Below are positions 1 to 10,070 of a stretch of DNA of 64,000 nt, in pieces. The DNA lies in the NCBI GenBank assembly GCA_947502305.1, contig CANMZA010000001.1, positions 1,860,001 to 1,924,000 on the forward strand, read 5' to 3'. Numbering within the stretch: position 1 is the first letter of the stretch; each line of letters begins with the position of its first letter. Below the pieces are notes generated by a model. It was not told the origin of the DNA. It searched no databases and worked only from the letters and a program-made list of their open reading frames with translations. This DNA comes from an uncultured Erythrobacter sp. GTDB lineage: Bacteria; Pseudomonadota; Alphaproteobacteria; Sphingomonadales; Sphingomonadaceae. A program made the translations under genes and the position numbers.

Positions 1-207
1 GCTAAATCTGAGCCGCACATAGCGCCGCGCCTGAGATTTGGCAACACGTTTACGGGCCAAAACGCCGCCTCGTCCCTGCACCATGCGCATGACCATCGGT
101 TGAAATGCGAATGGGCCATACAGGAACCCGCTGCACTGTGACATGCACGCAACGCTATGCAGAACATAACGCCGCCGCTAAGAGCGCGCCCAAGGATACC
201 AACCAGA
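1..207. other. Upstream region of crcB, no gene recognised
   Basis: No convincing gene is seen. Frame 1 on the plus strand is open only to a stop at 139-141 and reads unlike a protein. A minus-strand reading from an ATG near position 93 stays open to the window edge and could be the start of a divergent gene, but it has no recognisable motif. An imperfect inverted repeat (AAATCT/AGATTT arms, roughly 5-38) is present. I looked for a fluoride riboswitch, which often precedes crcB, and did not see its conserved motifs. Confidence 0.35.
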
Positions 208-621
208 ATGACAAATTCCACCGCCGCTGCCCCTATGGCTGCATCGCTCTACGTCGCCATTGGCGGCGCGGTTGGCGCTGTTCTACGCTATCATGCGGGC
301 CGCGCGATTGATCATGTGGCCGGGCCGTCTGCGGGTTTCCCGTGGGCAACGATGACGATCAATATCCTCGGCAGCCTTTTGATGGGCGTGCTGATGGGGT
401 GGATGGCCAAACATTCAGACGGTAACAACGAAATGATCCGGCTGCTGATCGGTGTCGGTCTGCTGGGCGGATTTACCACATTCAGCACCTTTAGCGCGGA
501 ATTGGTCACACTTTTCCATCGCGGCCATATGCTGCTCGGCTTTGCTTATGGATCCGTTTCCATGATCGCAGGAATGGCCGCGCTGCTTATTGGTCTGGTT
601 ATGATACAGAGTGCACCATGA
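208..621 (+). CDS. crcB: Fluoride ion channel CrcB/Fluc
   Basis: This is a 137-residue membrane protein of the CrcB/Fluc family, which exports fluoride across the inner membrane as a dual-topology dimer. Family motifs are the N-terminal GGAVGAVLRY (about 19-28), the Asn in TINILGS (N52) and the polar track GGFTTFSTFS (87-96) with the pore phenylalanines. Four hydrophobic segments fit the family length. The ATG at 208 gives the usual length; an in-frame ATG at 235 is possible, and one at 157 adds an Arg-rich leader that does not look like a membrane start. The stop overlaps the next gene start by four bases (ATGA), so the two are probably co-translated. Confidence 0.93.
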   Translation: MTNSTAAAPMAASLYVAIGGAVGAVLRYHAGRAIDHVAGPSAGFPWATMTINILGSLLMGVLMGWMAKHSDGNNEMIRLLIGVGLLGGFTTFSTFSAELVTLFHRGHMLLGFAYGSVSMIAGMAALLIGLVMIQSAP

Positions 622-1880
622 CTGATACTACGCCCCCAACCCATACATCCGCATCTTCGCCGTCAAAAGAGGTCCGCCAATTCACGGTCGGCGATGATGA
701 TGACGGCGTGCGCCTTGATAGGTGGTTCAAACGCAATTTGCCGCAAATCGGCTTTGCCACGATCTCGCGCTGGGCGCGGACCGGACAGATTCGGGTGGAT
801 GGCAAACGCGCCAAGCCAGAGGATCGCATTGCGTCAGGCCAAGTATTGCGCGTGCCGCCGGGCGGCGAAAATGCCCGCAAAGCGCCGCGGAAGGCTCGCG
901 AGCTCAGTGCCGAAGACATTGCCGAGGCCCGCAATATGGTCATCCGCGAAACACCCAGCGCGATTGTGCTGAACAAACCTCCCGGCCTCGCAACCCAAGG
1001 CGGCAGTAAAACCACCAAACATGTCGACGGGATGCTGGATGCTTTCGTCGAAAATGAAACTGGTGCTGATGGTGAGGTCCGCCCTGGCATCCGCCCGCGG
1101 CTGGTTCACCGGCTCGACAAAGACACAAGCGGCGTGCTGCTCATCGCCCGCACACCCGGCAGTGCGGCAAATTATTCCCGGCGGTTTTCCGGCCGCAGCG
1201 CGCGTAAAGTCTATTGGGCACTGGTCGTCGGTGTGCCGCAAGTGCGCGAGGGCATGATTGACGCCCCGCTCGCCAAGCAGCCCGGCACTGGCGGCGAAAA
1301 AATGCATGTCGATGAAGAAGAAGGCGCGATGGCCAAAACCCGTTACCGGGTGGTGGAGCGCGCTGGGCAAAAGGCGGCTTGGGTGGAATTGGAACCGCTG
1401 ACCGGTCGCACCCACCAATTGCGCGTGCACATGGCGGCAATTGGCCATCCGATTGTTGGCGATGGCAAATATGGCGGCCAAGACGCATTCTTAACCGGCA
1501 GCATTTCGCGCAAGATGCACTTGCATGCGCGCCGTCTGATCATCGGTACGCCTGATGGCAAAGAAGATGGTCACAAAACCGGCGGCGGTAAATTGGATGT
1601 CACCGCCGACCTGCCAGAACACTTCGCCGCGAGCATGGCGGCCTTGGGCTTTGAAGAGGGGCAAAGCGACGCCTCCCCCGTCCGCGATGACGCGCCAGAA
1701 CGCACGCCAGCGGAAAAGAAACAGGCCGCGCGCCGGCATGCAAAACAATATCGCAAGGATCGCCGCGGTGAACGGCGCGGCCGGACTGTGTCCGCTGGGA
1801 CGGCCAACCAAGTGGCCAAAGCGAAAGAAAAGGCCAAGAAAAAGGCAGCGAAGAAGCCCGCCAAAGGGCCGCGTAAATGA
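618..1880 (+). CDS. rluC: RluC/RluD-family 23S rRNA pseudouridine synthase with basic tail
   Basis: A large-subunit rRNA pseudouridine synthase of the RluA superfamily, 420 residues. An S4 RNA-binding domain lies at about 30-80 and the catalytic motif HRLDKDTSGV at 164-173, with D167 the expected nucleophile. RLETGRTHQ-like and GHP sequences of the family follow. From about residue 345 comes a Lys/Arg/Ala-rich tail absent from E. coli RluC, probably nonspecific RNA-binding. RluC specificity (positions 955/2504/2580) is inferred from family and from a separate RluD-like gene at 32914-33867. It overlaps crcB upstream and the HAD gene downstream by four bases each, so this looks like one operon. 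Confidence 0.85.
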   Translation: MTDTTPPTHTSASSPSKEVRQFTVGDDDDGVRLDRWFKRNLPQIGFATISRWARTGQIRVDGKRAKPEDRIASGQVLRVPPGGENARKAPRKARELSAEDIAEARNMVIRETPSAIVLNKPPGLATQGGSKTTKHVDGMLDAFVENETGADGEVRPGIRPRLVHRLDKDTSGVLLIARTPGSAANYSRRFSGRSARKVYWALVVGVPQVREGMIDAPLAKQPGTGGEKMHVDEEEGAMAKTRYRVVERAGQKAAWVELEPLTGRTHQLRVHMAAIGHPIVGDGKYGGQDAFLTGSISRKMHLHARRLIIGTPDGKEDGHKTGGGKLDVTADLPEHFAASMAALGFEEGQSDASPVRDDAPERTPAEKKQAARRHAKQYRKDRRGERRGRTVSAGTANQVAKAKEKAKKKAAKKPAKGPRK

Positions 1881-2542
1881 CCACCAAACTCGCGGTCTTT
1901 GATTGCGACGGCACGCTGGTCGATGGCCAAGCGGACATTTGCGACACAATGGATGCGGCCTATGCCGCGCTCAAAATCACCGCGCCCAGCCGCGATGATG
2001 TGCGCCGGATTGTCGGGCTGAGCCTGCCTGTGGCGATCCGCGAATTGTCGCCGAGGCTGAGCGAGGATCAAGTTGCAGGCGTGACCGCAGCCTATAAGAG
2101 CGCCTATTTCGAACGCCGTCAGAAGGGTTTGCTGAACGAGCCACTCTATGATGGGATCGCTGAATTGCTGAAAGATTTGCGCGATGCGGGATGGAGCCTA
2201 GCCGTAGCGACGGGCAAATCGGATCGCGGTTTGAACGCTGTTTTGGCGGCGCATGGCCTGACCGATCTGTTCGTCTCGCTCCAAACCGCAGACCGCCACC
2301 CCTCCAAACCGCACCCAGCCATGCTGGAGGCCGCTATATTCGAAGCCGGAGCGCAAGCCGCAGACACAGTGATGATCGGCGATACCAGTTTCGATATGCA
2401 GATGTCGCGCGCGGCAAATGTGCGCGCGATTGGTGTTGCGTGGGGCTATCATGAACCCAATGAATTGCTGGCCACCGGCGCGGAATTTGTCGCCCGCAAT
2501 GTTGCGAGTTTGAACGAGTATTTGGCGGGAGGACAGGTTTGA
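1877..2542 (+). CDS. HAD-IA hydrolase, phosphoglycolate phosphatase-like
   Basis: A 221-residue haloacid dehalogenase-superfamily phosphatase. Motif I is FDCDGTLVDGQ (nucleophile D9, acid D11), motif II lies in AVATGKS, the motif III lysine in SKPHP, and motif IV is MIGDTSFD. The helical cap between motifs I and II identifies subclass IA, as in Gph. The exact substrate cannot be read from sequence; phosphoglycolate or another small phosphomonoester is likely. It starts inside the stop of the pseudouridine synthase (ATGA) and ends inside the TTG start of the next gene. Confidence 0.85.
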   Translation: MTTKLAVFDCDGTLVDGQADICDTMDAAYAALKITAPSRDDVRRIVGLSLPVAIRELSPRLSEDQVAGVTAAYKSAYFERRQKGLLNEPLYDGIAELLKDLRDAGWSLAVATGKSDRGLNAVLAAHGLTDLFVSLQTADRHPSKPHPAMLEAAIFEAGAQAADTVMIGDTSFDMQMSRAANVRAIGVAWGYHEPNELLATGAEFVARNVASLNEYLAGGQV

Positions 2543-2805
2543 GCACTGATATGAACACCGACGCCGACAAAGATCGCGAACGGGCGCAAAAGCAATTTTT
2601 CCTACTCCAATTGCTGCGGATAGCCTCGCTTGGCCTGCTGCTTGCGGGGATCGCGATTACGCAAGGCGCTATTGCAGGCCCCTACGCCTTAGGCATTGTG
2701 ATGGTGGTGATTGGCATGGGCGGATTTTTCTTCGGTCCGCCGCTGCTGGCGCGTAAGTTTAAGGGCAGTGATAGCACGCCATCGGAACGAACAGAGGAAC
2801 CGTAA
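2539..2805 (+). CDS. Small two-helix membrane protein
   Basis: An 88-residue protein I cannot assign to a named family. It has a short charged N-terminus and two hydrophobic segments (about 23-42 and 45-70), then a hydrophilic tail. The start is probably the TTG at 2539, overlapping the preceding TGA, because GGAGG lies about six bases upstream; the ATG at 2551 would be too far from it. Its place just before the ATP12 gene suggests a membrane role in the same transcription unit, but function is unknown. Confidence 0.7.
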   Translation: MSTDMNTDADKDRERAQKQFFLLQLLRIASLGLLLAGIAITQGAIAGPYALGIVMVVIGMGGFFFGPPLLARKFKGSDSTPSERTEEP

Positions 2806-2808
2806 GCA

Positions 2809-3522
2809 ATGAAGCGGTTCTACGACAAAGTTCACTATCAAGAGACATCGGGCCGCGATGGCGATGGATGGCAGGTGACGCTGGACGGGCGCGGAGTAAA
2901 GACCGTCAAAGGAACCCCGCAAATTGTTCCAACTTTGGCGCTGGTCCGGGAATTGGCAGGTGAGTGGATCGGTCAAGGGGAAGAGCTCGCCCCCGCAACG
3001 TTCCCGATGCGCGATACGGCCGACTACGCCATCGACATTGTCACGCCGCATCCTGCCGGTGTGGCGCATAAATTGGCCGAATATGGCGACACCGACACGC
3101 TGCTATACCGCGCCGATCCAGAGGACGCGCTTTATGCCCGGCAGCAAGAGGTGTGGGAACCAATCCTCACAAATTTTGAGGCAGCGGAAGGCATCAAATT
3201 GGCGCGCGTCAGCGGCATTATGCACCGCCCGCAAAGCGAGGCCGCGATGACGCATCTGCGCGCGCGGCTCACAGGCCTCGATCCCTTCGTGCTTGCCGGG
3301 GTGGAGGTGATGACCAATCTTGCCGCATCTTTGGTGATTGGTCTGTCTGCCAGTCAAACGGCCGATCACGACGAAGTGGTCGCCCTTTGGTCGGCGGCCT
3401 GTCTGGAGGAAGAATGGCAATCAGAGCTTTGGGGCCGCGATGCTGAGGAAGATGACCGCCGTGCCAAACGCAAAGCTGACTTCCTGCTCGCTCAGTCTGT
3501 GACGCGGTTGGCGCTTGGCTAG
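2809..3522 (+). CDS. ATP12-family F1-ATPase assembly chaperone
   Basis: A 237-residue protein matching the ATP12 family, which in mitochondria binds the F1 alpha subunit before assembly and is conserved in alphaproteobacteria. Family features seen are the N-terminal KRFY-type start, the VTLDGRGVKT strand region, a TADYAIDIV motif, the TDTLLYRA sequence and the C-terminal LWSAACLEEEWQ helix. It begins three bases after the preceding stop, so it belongs to the crcB-rluC-HAD operon. It converges on the lipoprotein gene at 3539. Confidence 0.9.
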   Translation: MKRFYDKVHYQETSGRDGDGWQVTLDGRGVKTVKGTPQIVPTLALVRELAGEWIGQGEELAPATFPMRDTADYAIDIVTPHPAGVAHKLAEYGDTDTLLYRADPEDALYARQQEVWEPILTNFEAAEGIKLARVSGIMHRPQSEAAMTHLRARLTGLDPFVLAGVEVMTNLAASLVIGLSASQTADHDEVVALWSAACLEEEWQSELWGRDAEEDDRRAKRKADFLLAQSVTRLALG

Positions 3523-3538
3523 GTTCTAGACTCAGAGC

Positions 3539-4180
3539 CTAGGGCTGGCCTAGGACCCAATCAGCCACTTCGGCTGCGACTACATTGGCCGTGCGGTTCA
3601 TGGCGGGGCCGACAAATTCTGCCTCTGGCAAAACGTCGCTTTCGCGTGCTTCAAACCGGCGAGAGGTTACGGTTCCATCTCGGTCACTGCGGACCGCCTC
3701 GTAACGCACAATGACCGAGGATGATCGCACATCATAGGTCATGTCCAGCAATGTCCCGCGCACAAATTGTGTGGCCAGTGTCGGCGTGTCGTCATTGTCA
3801 AGGATGAGAACGCCGCCATATTCCTCTCCCCTCACTCTTAGCGTTTCGCCCAACATACGCCGGAACAAACGCGCGGGTTTTTCAATCCACACGGCCTCTT
3901 GCAAATACGCAACCTCAGTATCCGTCACATTGACCGGAATGCGCAGTACGTCCAGCTTTGCAGGCGTTTCCGGTGTCAAAACTGCAATCGCGCCGGCGGT
4001 GCCCTCAGCCCCGGTAACCGCGACTAATCCCGCTGGAGCACTGGCGGTGCTGGTCAGCGTCAGCAGGCTCTCAGGCGGTTCTCCGCCAGCACCCACGCTG
4101 ATACATCCCGGCAGTGCGAGGATCGCGCCCGCCGCCAACATAGCCCGCGCAGAAGAGGTCATGTGCTTGATCAAATTCAT
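3539..4180 (-). CDS. ABC-type transport auxiliary lipoprotein of the Mla-like system
   Basis: A 213-residue lipoprotein with a signal peptide ending in the lipobox LPGC (Cys about residue 26). The body resembles the ABC_trans_aux/PqiC-type family, outer-membrane-anchored partners of MCE transporters. It is the last gene of the mlaE-mlaF-mlaD run. The ATG at 4180 has an AGAGGG ribosome site; an alternative GTG at 4198 overlaps the mlaD stop (GTGA) and would add six residues. The likely role is to receive or support lipid movement between MlaD and the outer membrane. Confidence 0.82.
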   Translation of the reverse strand: MNLIKHMTSSARAMLAAGAILALPGCISVGAGGEPPESLLTLTSTASAPAGLVAVTGAEGTAGAIAVLTPETPAKLDVLRIPVNVTDTEVAYLQEAVWIEKPARLFRRMLGETLRVRGEEYGGVLILDNDDTPTLATQFVRGTLLDMTYDVRSSSVIVRYEAVRSDRDGTVTSRRFEARESDVLPEAEFVGPAMNRTANVVAAEVADWVLGQP

Positions 4181-4194
4181 GTCCCGATCCCTCT

Positions 4195-5142
4195 TCACGG
4201 TTCGTAATCCGGTAATGTTTGCCCGCCAAGCAAAGCGCCAGCGCCTTGGTTCTCAAGCCGCTCTGTAATCGCGCGTAGGCTGCGGCTGGTGGTGCGCAAA
4301 TCCTGCAATGTCGCCTCTGCAGCTGGCAAAGTTGCCTCTCGTAATTGCCGCGCAGCGGGGCGTGTGTCCTCGAGGGTCGCGGCCAGCGCCGCTGCGGCTT
4401 CATTGGCAGAGGCCAAAGTTCCGCGCAGTTCTTCAGCCAGCAGCGGACCTTCTTGATTGATCAGTTGATCGGTCGAATTGGTGACCTGTTCAAACGCGTT
4501 AAGCGCCTCTCCCGCCTCCCGCAAAGCCACTTCCAATTCCGCGAATGTCCCCTCTAGCCGCGGTGCGGCCTCAGCCAGTTCGCGCGTCAAGCGGTTGGAA
4601 TTTTCCAAAATCCCCGAAAGCTGCTCTTGATTGTCCGGCCCCAGCAAGATGTTGAGATTTTCGGTCAAGGTCGCCAGCCGCTCAAGCAGCAAAGGCGCAT
4701 TGTTAAGCAGCGCGTTGATCCCGCCATCCTTCGGGGGGATCACCGGGCGCTCTTCTGGGCAAGCGGTTGTCTCGCATGTGATCGCGGGGGCACCGCCACG
4801 CGCACCGTCCAGCAGGATCGTCGACACACCTGTAAAACTCGATTGGATCGTTGCGGTCGTTCCAACCAGAATTGGCACTTCATCCTTCACCCGGATCCGC
4901 ACGCGCACAAATTCCGGATTGTCATCAGACAAAGCGATATCAATCACTTGGCCGACCGGCACCCCCGCATAGGCCACCTGACTGCCATTCGCGAGGCCCG
5001 ACACAGATTGCGCATAGAAGATGTCATATTCATTGACCGCGCCTTGGCCTAGCCGCGCGATCCACACGATAGACGCCGCCAAAGCCGCCAGCAAAAGCAG
5101 CGTGACCCCGCCGACCCAAAGGTGATTGGCTCTCGTCTCCAT
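4195..5142 (-). CDS. mlaD: MlaD-family MCE substrate-binding protein
   Basis: A 315-residue inner-membrane-anchored MCE protein. One N-terminal helix (about 9-28) anchors it. The MCE domain follows (about 38-120) with the typical sequence YAGVPVGQV and a strand-rich core ending near ILLDG. A long helical C-terminal half rich in Leu, Glu and Ala is likely coiled coil and may form the tunnel or needle seen in MCE assemblies. It carries phospholipids across the periplasm with MlaE/MlaF. It is longer than E. coli MlaD (about 180 residues), as is common in sphingomonads. Confidence 0.88.
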   Translation of the reverse strand: METRANHLWVGGVTLLLLAALAASIVWIARLGQGAVNEYDIFYAQSVSGLANGSQVAYAGVPVGQVIDIALSDDNPEFVRVRIRVKDEVPILVGTTATIQSSFTGVSTILLDGARGGAPAITCETTACPEERPVIPPKDGGINALLNNAPLLLERLATLTENLNILLGPDNQEQLSGILENSNRLTRELAEAAPRLEGTFAELEVALREAGEALNAFEQVTNSTDQLINQEGPLLAEELRGTLASANEAAAALAATLEDTRPAARQLREATLPAAEATLQDLRTTSRSLRAITERLENQGAGALLGGQTLPDYEP

Positions 5143-5202
5143 CGTCTTTCCCTATGAACGCCTAGCGCGCGCTGTGTCTATGTTCTTGTGCTTCATCACG
5201 GT

Positions 5203-6012
5203 TTAGGCCTGCCCTGTTTGGGCCTGCTCACCTCGGTTATGCGCCGACAAGGCACCGCGCCCGCGCGGCCCGCCGAAATATTCATCAATCCACGGATGTC
5301 CGATTTCCATCAATTCCGGGATCGTCCCAACCGCGATGACCTGTTTATCCGCCAGCACCGCAACCCGGTCACAGATCTCATACAGGCTATCAAGGTCATG
5401 GGTGATCAAAAACACCGTCAGCCCCAATGTCTCTTTGAGCTCCCGCGTTTGCCGATCAAATTTCGCTGCGCCAATTGGGTCTAGCCCCGCCGTCGGCTCA
5501 TCTAGAAATAGCAATTCTGGATCAAGCGCCAGCGCCCGCGCTAGCCCGGCGCGTTTCTTCATTCCGCCCGACAATTCGGACGGATATTTCGCAATCGCTT
5601 CTTCCGGAAGGCCCGATAAAAGCACTTTGTAGCGCGCAATTTCCTTGCGCAATGTGTCGCTGATTTCAGGATAGAACTGTTTCAGCGGGACTTCGACATT
5701 CTCGCCCACCGTCAATGTCGAAAACAGCGCGCCGCCTTGAAACAAAACACCCCAACGGCACCGCACACCGATATTTTCATCCGGGTCGATATCGGTGATC
5801 GCCTTGCCCAAAACCTCGATCCGCCCTGCATCGGGATATTGCAGCCCGATGATTGATCGCATCAGCACCGATTTGCCTGTGCCAGAGCCGCCGACAACGC
5901 CGATGATCTCTCCGCGATTGACCGTTAGGTTAAGGCCGTCATGCACGGCAAAATCGCCAAATTTATTGACCAATCCCTCGATCACGATGGGGTGCTCATT
6001 CGCTTCGCTCAT
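5203..6012 (-). CDS. mlaF: MlaF-type ABC transporter ATPase
   Basis: A 269-residue ABC ATPase of the Mla/Ttg2A type. Walker A is GGSGTGKS, the signature is LSGGMKKR, Walker B is LLFLDEPTAGLDP and the switch His is in LITHDLDS. The start chosen is the ATG at 6012 (MSEANEH), four bases after the mlaE stop; extending upstream would run into mlaE coding sequence. It powers MlaE-linked lipid transport between the membranes. Confidence 0.93.
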   Translation of the reverse strand: MSEANEHPIVIEGLVNKFGDFAVHDGLNLTVNRGEIIGVVGGSGTGKSVLMRSIIGLQYPDAGRIEVLGKAITDIDPDENIGVRCRWGVLFQGGALFSTLTVGENVEVPLKQFYPEISDTLRKEIARYKVLLSGLPEEAIAKYPSELSGGMKKRAGLARALALDPELLFLDEPTAGLDPIGAAKFDRQTRELKETLGLTVFLITHDLDSLYEICDRVAVLADKQVIAVGTIPELMEIGHPWIDEYFGGPRGRGALSAHNRGEQAQTGQA

Positions 6013-6016
6013 GCGC

Positions 6017-7141
6017 TCATCCCCACCCGATTTCGGTGAAGAAAACCGCGAAAAACGCATCCAGAACGATAACCGCAAAGATCGCAGAGACGACGGCCAT
6101 AGTCGTCCGTTTGCCAACTTCCTCAGAATTCCCCTGAACTTGCATGCCGTGATAACAACCTGCGAGCGCCACAATCAGGCCAAAAATCGGTGCTTTCACA
6201 AGGCCGACCCACAAATCATGAAGCGGCACAACCTCTTGGATCCGCTCCAAAAAGGTGAAGAACGGGATGCCAAGCGACACTTGCCCAATCACCGCCCCGC
6301 CGATGATCCCAACCACCGAAGCATAGAAGCCCAGCAGCACCATCATAAAGGTGCAGGCGAGAATGCGCGGGATGACCAATTTTTCAATCGGAGAAATGCC
6401 AATCGTGCGCATAGCATCGACCTCTTCGGTCAATTTCATCGTCCCGATTTGCGCGGCAAAGGCGCTGCCGGAACGCCCGGCGACCATGATCGCAGTCATC
6501 AAAACGCCCAATTCGCGCAAAGTGATCCGCCCAACCAGATTGACCGTCAGCGTCTCGGCGCCAAATTGTGACAATTGCACCGCGCCTTGCTGGGCGATGA
6601 CAATCCCAATCAGAAAACTCATCAAGCCGATGATCGGCAAGGCCGCGACGCCAACCAATTCCATCTGACGCACCAAAGCGCGCATCGGAAATTGTGACGG
6701 ATGGCGAATGAGGCTGCCGAAACCGATCAGGATTTGGCCGAAAAACCCGACCACCCCGAAAATGCCCGATTTCGCGGCATAGACTTGTTCGCCGACACCG
6801 GCTGGAACGCGTTTCCACACCGGTACGCGCGGCGGCAGCATATCGGCATCGCTATGCGTGCCTTCCACCGCGCCCAGCAAACGTTGCGCCCGGCGATTTG
6901 CGCCGATGATTTGCGCGCTATGTTGCCCGGCGAGGCGGCAAGTCACCCATGCGCCGACCGTGTCGATTTCCTCAACCCCGCTAAGATCAATGACGGCAAT
7001 TGGTTCGGCAATGGCGGTCAAATGCGGTTCAATCGAACCAATCGTCGACACCAATAATGGCCCAGAAAGCGCCAAAGTCGCGCCGCCATTTGCGTCGCCA
7101 ACCCCTTCGGTCTCAAGCGTAAAGTGTGCGGCCCCGTCCAT
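6017..7141 (-). CDS. mlaE: MlaE permease with N-terminal STAS domain
   Basis: A 374-residue permease. Residues 1 to about 105 form a STAS-like domain (AVIDLSGVEEIDT), which in E. coli is a separate protein, MlaB. The MlaE permease domain follows, with GAVQLSQFGAETL, the coupling region IGTMKLTEEVDAM and ISPIEKLVIPR, and about five membrane helices. The fusion means the complex needs no separate MlaB. First gene of the operon; about 180 bp of noncoding sequence separates it from divergent valS. Confidence 0.92.
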   Translation of the reverse strand: MDGAAHFTLETEGVGDANGGATLALSGPLLVSTIGSIEPHLTAIAEPIAVIDLSGVEEIDTVGAWVTCRLAGQHSAQIIGANRRAQRLLGAVEGTHSDADMLPPRVPVWKRVPAGVGEQVYAAKSGIFGVVGFFGQILIGFGSLIRHPSQFPMRALVRQMELVGVAALPIIGLMSFLIGIVIAQQGAVQLSQFGAETLTVNLVGRITLRELGVLMTAIMVAGRSGSAFAAQIGTMKLTEEVDAMRTIGISPIEKLVIPRILACTFMMVLLGFYASVVGIIGGAVIGQVSLGIPFFTFLERIQEVVPLHDLWVGLVKAPIFGLIVALAGCYHGMQVQGNSEEVGKRTTMAVVSAIFAVIVLDAFFAVFFTEIGWG

Positions 7142-7319
7142 TGCTCAGTGATATGCGGCCAAAAACGCTGCGCCACAAGTCACTTCAACACGCACCGTTT
7201 TACCACCGCCCATGCGTGTCTGTTGTTGCACCGCACCCAATGGCTTGGCATGGGGTGTGTTTGTATTTCTAAGGCTGGAGCCAAGCGTTTCCAGCAGCGA
7301 GCGTTAGCGAGCCGACTTA

Positions 7320-10070
7320 ATGAACGATTCCCAACTTTCCACGACCTTCAACCCCGCAGATATCGAAACGCGGTGGTATTCCCATTGGGAAGAGACCGGC
7401 GGATTCCGCCCTGAGCGCCCCGATGCGGAACCCTTCACCATCGTCAATCCGCCGCCAAACGTAACCGGCAGCCTGCATATCGGTCATGCGCTCGACAACA
7501 CATTGCAGGATATCGTTATCCGCTATGAACGTCTGCGCGGGAAAGATGCCCTGTGGGTGGTCGGCACCGATCACGCCGGGATCGCGACGCAAATGGTGGT
7601 CGAACGCCAGATGGAAGAGCGCCAGGATAAGCGCACCAATTACAGCCGCGAAGAATTCGTCGACAAAGTGTGGGAGTGGAAGCACGAAAGCGGCGGGACG
7701 ATTACGAACCAGCTGCGCCGGCTGGGTTGTTCGATGGATTGGAGCCGCGAACAATTCACGATGGACCCGCATTTCGACAAAGCGGTGCTGAAAACCTTTG
7801 TCGATCTTTACAATGACGGTTTGATTTACCGCGACAAACGCTTGGTGAATTGGGACCCAAAACTGAAAACCGCGATTTCCGATCTAGAGGTCGAAACGCA
7901 GACGATTGCCGGCAGTTTTTGGCATTTCCGCTATCCGCTGGCCGATGGCGTGACGCTGGCAGATGGCCGCGATTATATCGAAGTCGCCACCACGCGCCCT
8001 GAAACGATGCTCGCCGATATGGCCGTCGCCGTACACCCCAGCGATGAACGCTACGCCAGCGTAGTGGGCAAAGAAGTTGTCTTGCCGATCACGGGCCGCC
8101 GCATTCCGATTGTGGCCGATGAACATGCCGATCCAGAATTGGGGTCAGGTGCGGTGAAGATCACGCCGGGGCATGATTTCAACGATTTCGACGTGGGCAA
8201 ACGCGCCGGTTTTGCGCCGGGCGATATGCTCAACATGCTCGATGGTAACGCCGATGTTTGCCAAGTCGCCGATGGCTTGGTGCCGGAAGAATTTATCGGC
8301 CTGCACCGGTTTAAGCGAGACGGAAAAGACGGCGCGCGCGAAGCTGTGATCGAGCGGCTGAAGGCGGAAGGATACCTCATCCCGCACATCGCCAAGACGA
8401 AAAAGGGCGAGGAAGTCGAGCACGACGCAGAACCGCGGCAAATCGCAACGCCGTTTGGCGACCGCGGCGGCGTGGTGATTGAACCGTGGTTGACCGATCA
8501 ATGGTATGTCGATGCGGAAAAACTGGCCGCAAAACCTATTGAACAAGTGCGCAGCGGCGAGATTGAGATTGTCCCGGCGACTTGGGAGAAAACCTTCTTT
8601 AACTGGATGGAAAACATCCAGCCTTGGTGCATTTCGCGCCAACTGTGGTGGGGGCACCGCATCCCGGCTTGGTTTGACGCCGATGGCAATGTCTTCGTCG
8701 CCGCCAACGAAGAAGAAGCGCAGGCGAAGGCAGGCGCTGGCACCGTTCTCACCCGTGATAGCGATGTCCTCGATACATGGTTCTCCTCCGCTTTGTGGCC
8801 CTTCGCCACGCTGGGATGGCCCGAGGATGATCAGCCGCTGCTGGACAAACACTTCCCTAATTCTTTGCTGATTTCCGGCTTCGACATCCTGTTTTTCTGG
8901 GATGCCCGGATGATGATGATGGGCCAATATAATATGGGCCGCGCCCCTTGGCCCAAGCTGTATCTGCACGGTCTGGTCCGCGCTGCTGACGGCTCCAAAA
9001 TGTCAAAATCCAAAGGCAATGTCGTCGATCCGCTTGGCCTGATTGACCAATATGGCGCGGACGCGCTGCGGTTCTTTATGGCGGCGATGGAAAGCCAAGG
9101 GCGCGACATCAAAATGGATGAGAAACGCGTCGAAGGATACCGCAATTTCGGCACGAAGCTTTGGAACGCGACGCGGTTTTGCCAATCGAATGGGATTGGA
9201 GCGAGCGCGACGATCAAAGCGCCGCCCGCGCGCCTCGCCGCCAATCAATGGATCATCGGCGAAGTGCAGCAGGTCTGCGCAGATATCGAGCAGGCGATGG
9301 CCGATCTGCGGTTCGATGCGGCTTCGAACGCGATCTATCAATTCACCTGGAGCAAGTTCTGCGATTGGTATCTTGAACTGATCAAGCCCGTCTTTGCAGG
9401 CGATCCGGACAGCCCGCCAGCAGTCGAAACCCGCGCCGTTGCCAGTTGGGCGCTCGATCAGATTTTGGTGATGTTGCACCCATTCATGCCCTTCATCACC
9501 GAAGAATTGTGGCACAGCCAAGCCCAGCATCAGGGCGGCGCTCGCAAATACGACCTCATCACCGCCAGCTGGCCCAATCCGCGCGCGGAAGTTTCCAAAG
9601 AAGCCACCGATGCAATCGACTGGGTGATTGAGCTCACCACCAATGTCCGCAGCGCGAAGAATGAGCTGGGCATTCCGCCCGGCGCAAAATTGGCGGCATT
9701 CTTGCCGAAAGCCTCCGCACTGGCGGCGAGCACAATTGAACGGTCATCCGCCGCAATCGAACGCATCGCGCGCCTAACGCCGGTAACAATCGGCGAAGCG
9801 CCCGATGGCCCCGCAATGCAGATCATCGCGGGAGAGGACGTGTTTATCGTCCCGCTCGAGGGGATCATCGACATTGCTGAGGAAAAAGCGCGGCTGGAAA
9901 AAGCTCTGACTGTGAGCGCAAAGGAAGCGAAATCCTTGGAGGGTCGGCTTTCCAATGCCAATTTTGTCGAACGCGCAAAACCAGAAGCGGTAGAGAAAGC
10001 CAAAGCCGATCACGCCCATCACGCCGCCGAGGTCACGCGGCTTGAGCAGGCCTTGGCGCGGCTGGGATAA
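7320..10070 (+). CDS. valS: Valyl-tRNA synthetase
   Basis: A 916-residue class I aminoacyl-tRNA synthetase that charges tRNA-Val. The HIGH motif is in [14 protein letters not shown] (about 44-58) and the KMSKS motif in [14 protein letters not shown] (about 560). The editing domain lies between ([17 protein letters not shown]). Anticodon-binding helices and a C-terminal coiled coil (about 850-916, Lys/Glu/Ala-rich heptads) complete the usual ValS architecture. The ATG at 7320 gives the family N-terminus. Its TAA is followed directly by the GTG of queE. Confidence 0.98.
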   Translation: MNDSQLSTTFNPADIETRWYSHWEETGGFRPERPDAEPFTIVNPPPNVTGSLHIGHALDNTLQDIVIRYERLRGKDALWVVGTDHAGIATQMVVERQMEERQDKRTNYSREEFVDKVWEWKHESGGTITNQLRRLGCSMDWSREQFTMDPHFDKAVLKTFVDLYNDGLIYRDKRLVNWDPKLKTAISDLEVETQTIAGSFWHFRYPLADGVTLADGRDYIEVATTRPETMLADMAVAVHPSDERYASVVGKEVVLPITGRRIPIVADEHADPELGSGAVKITPGHDFNDFDVGKRAGFAPGDMLNMLDGNADVCQVADGLVPEEFIGLHRFKRDGKDGAREAVIERLKAEGYLIPHIAKTKKGEEVEHDAEPRQIATPFGDRGGVVIEPWLTDQWYVDAEKLAAKPIEQVRSGEIEIVPATWEKTFFNWMENIQPWCISRQLWWGHRIPAWFDADGNVFVAANEEEAQAKAGAGTVLTRDSDVLDTWFSSALWPFATLGWPEDDQPLLDKHFPNSLLISGFDILFFWDARMMMMGQYNMGRAPWPKLYLHGLVRAADGSKMSKSKGNVVDPLGLIDQYGADALRFFMAAMESQGRDIKMDEKRVEGYRNFGTKLWNATRFCQSNGIGASATIKAPPARLAANQWIIGEVQQVCADIEQAMADLRFDAASNAIYQFTWSKFCDWYLELIKPVFAGDPDSPPAVETRAVASWALDQILVMLHPFMPFITEELWHSQAQHQGGARKYDLITASWPNPRAEVSKEATDAIDWVIELTTNVRSAKNELGIPPGAKLAAFLPKASALAASTIERSSAAIERIARLTPVTIGEAPDGPAMQIIAGEDVFIVPLEGIIDIAEEKARLEKALTVSAKEAKSLEGRLSNANFVERAKPEAVEKAKADHAHHAAEVTRLEQALARLG

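Noticed and set aside
1..207. Fluoride riboswitch upstream of crcB
   Set aside because: Expected conserved motifs were not found.
7142..7319. T-box or attenuator before valS
   Set aside because: No T-box sequence, leader peptide or terminator/antiterminator pair is visible.
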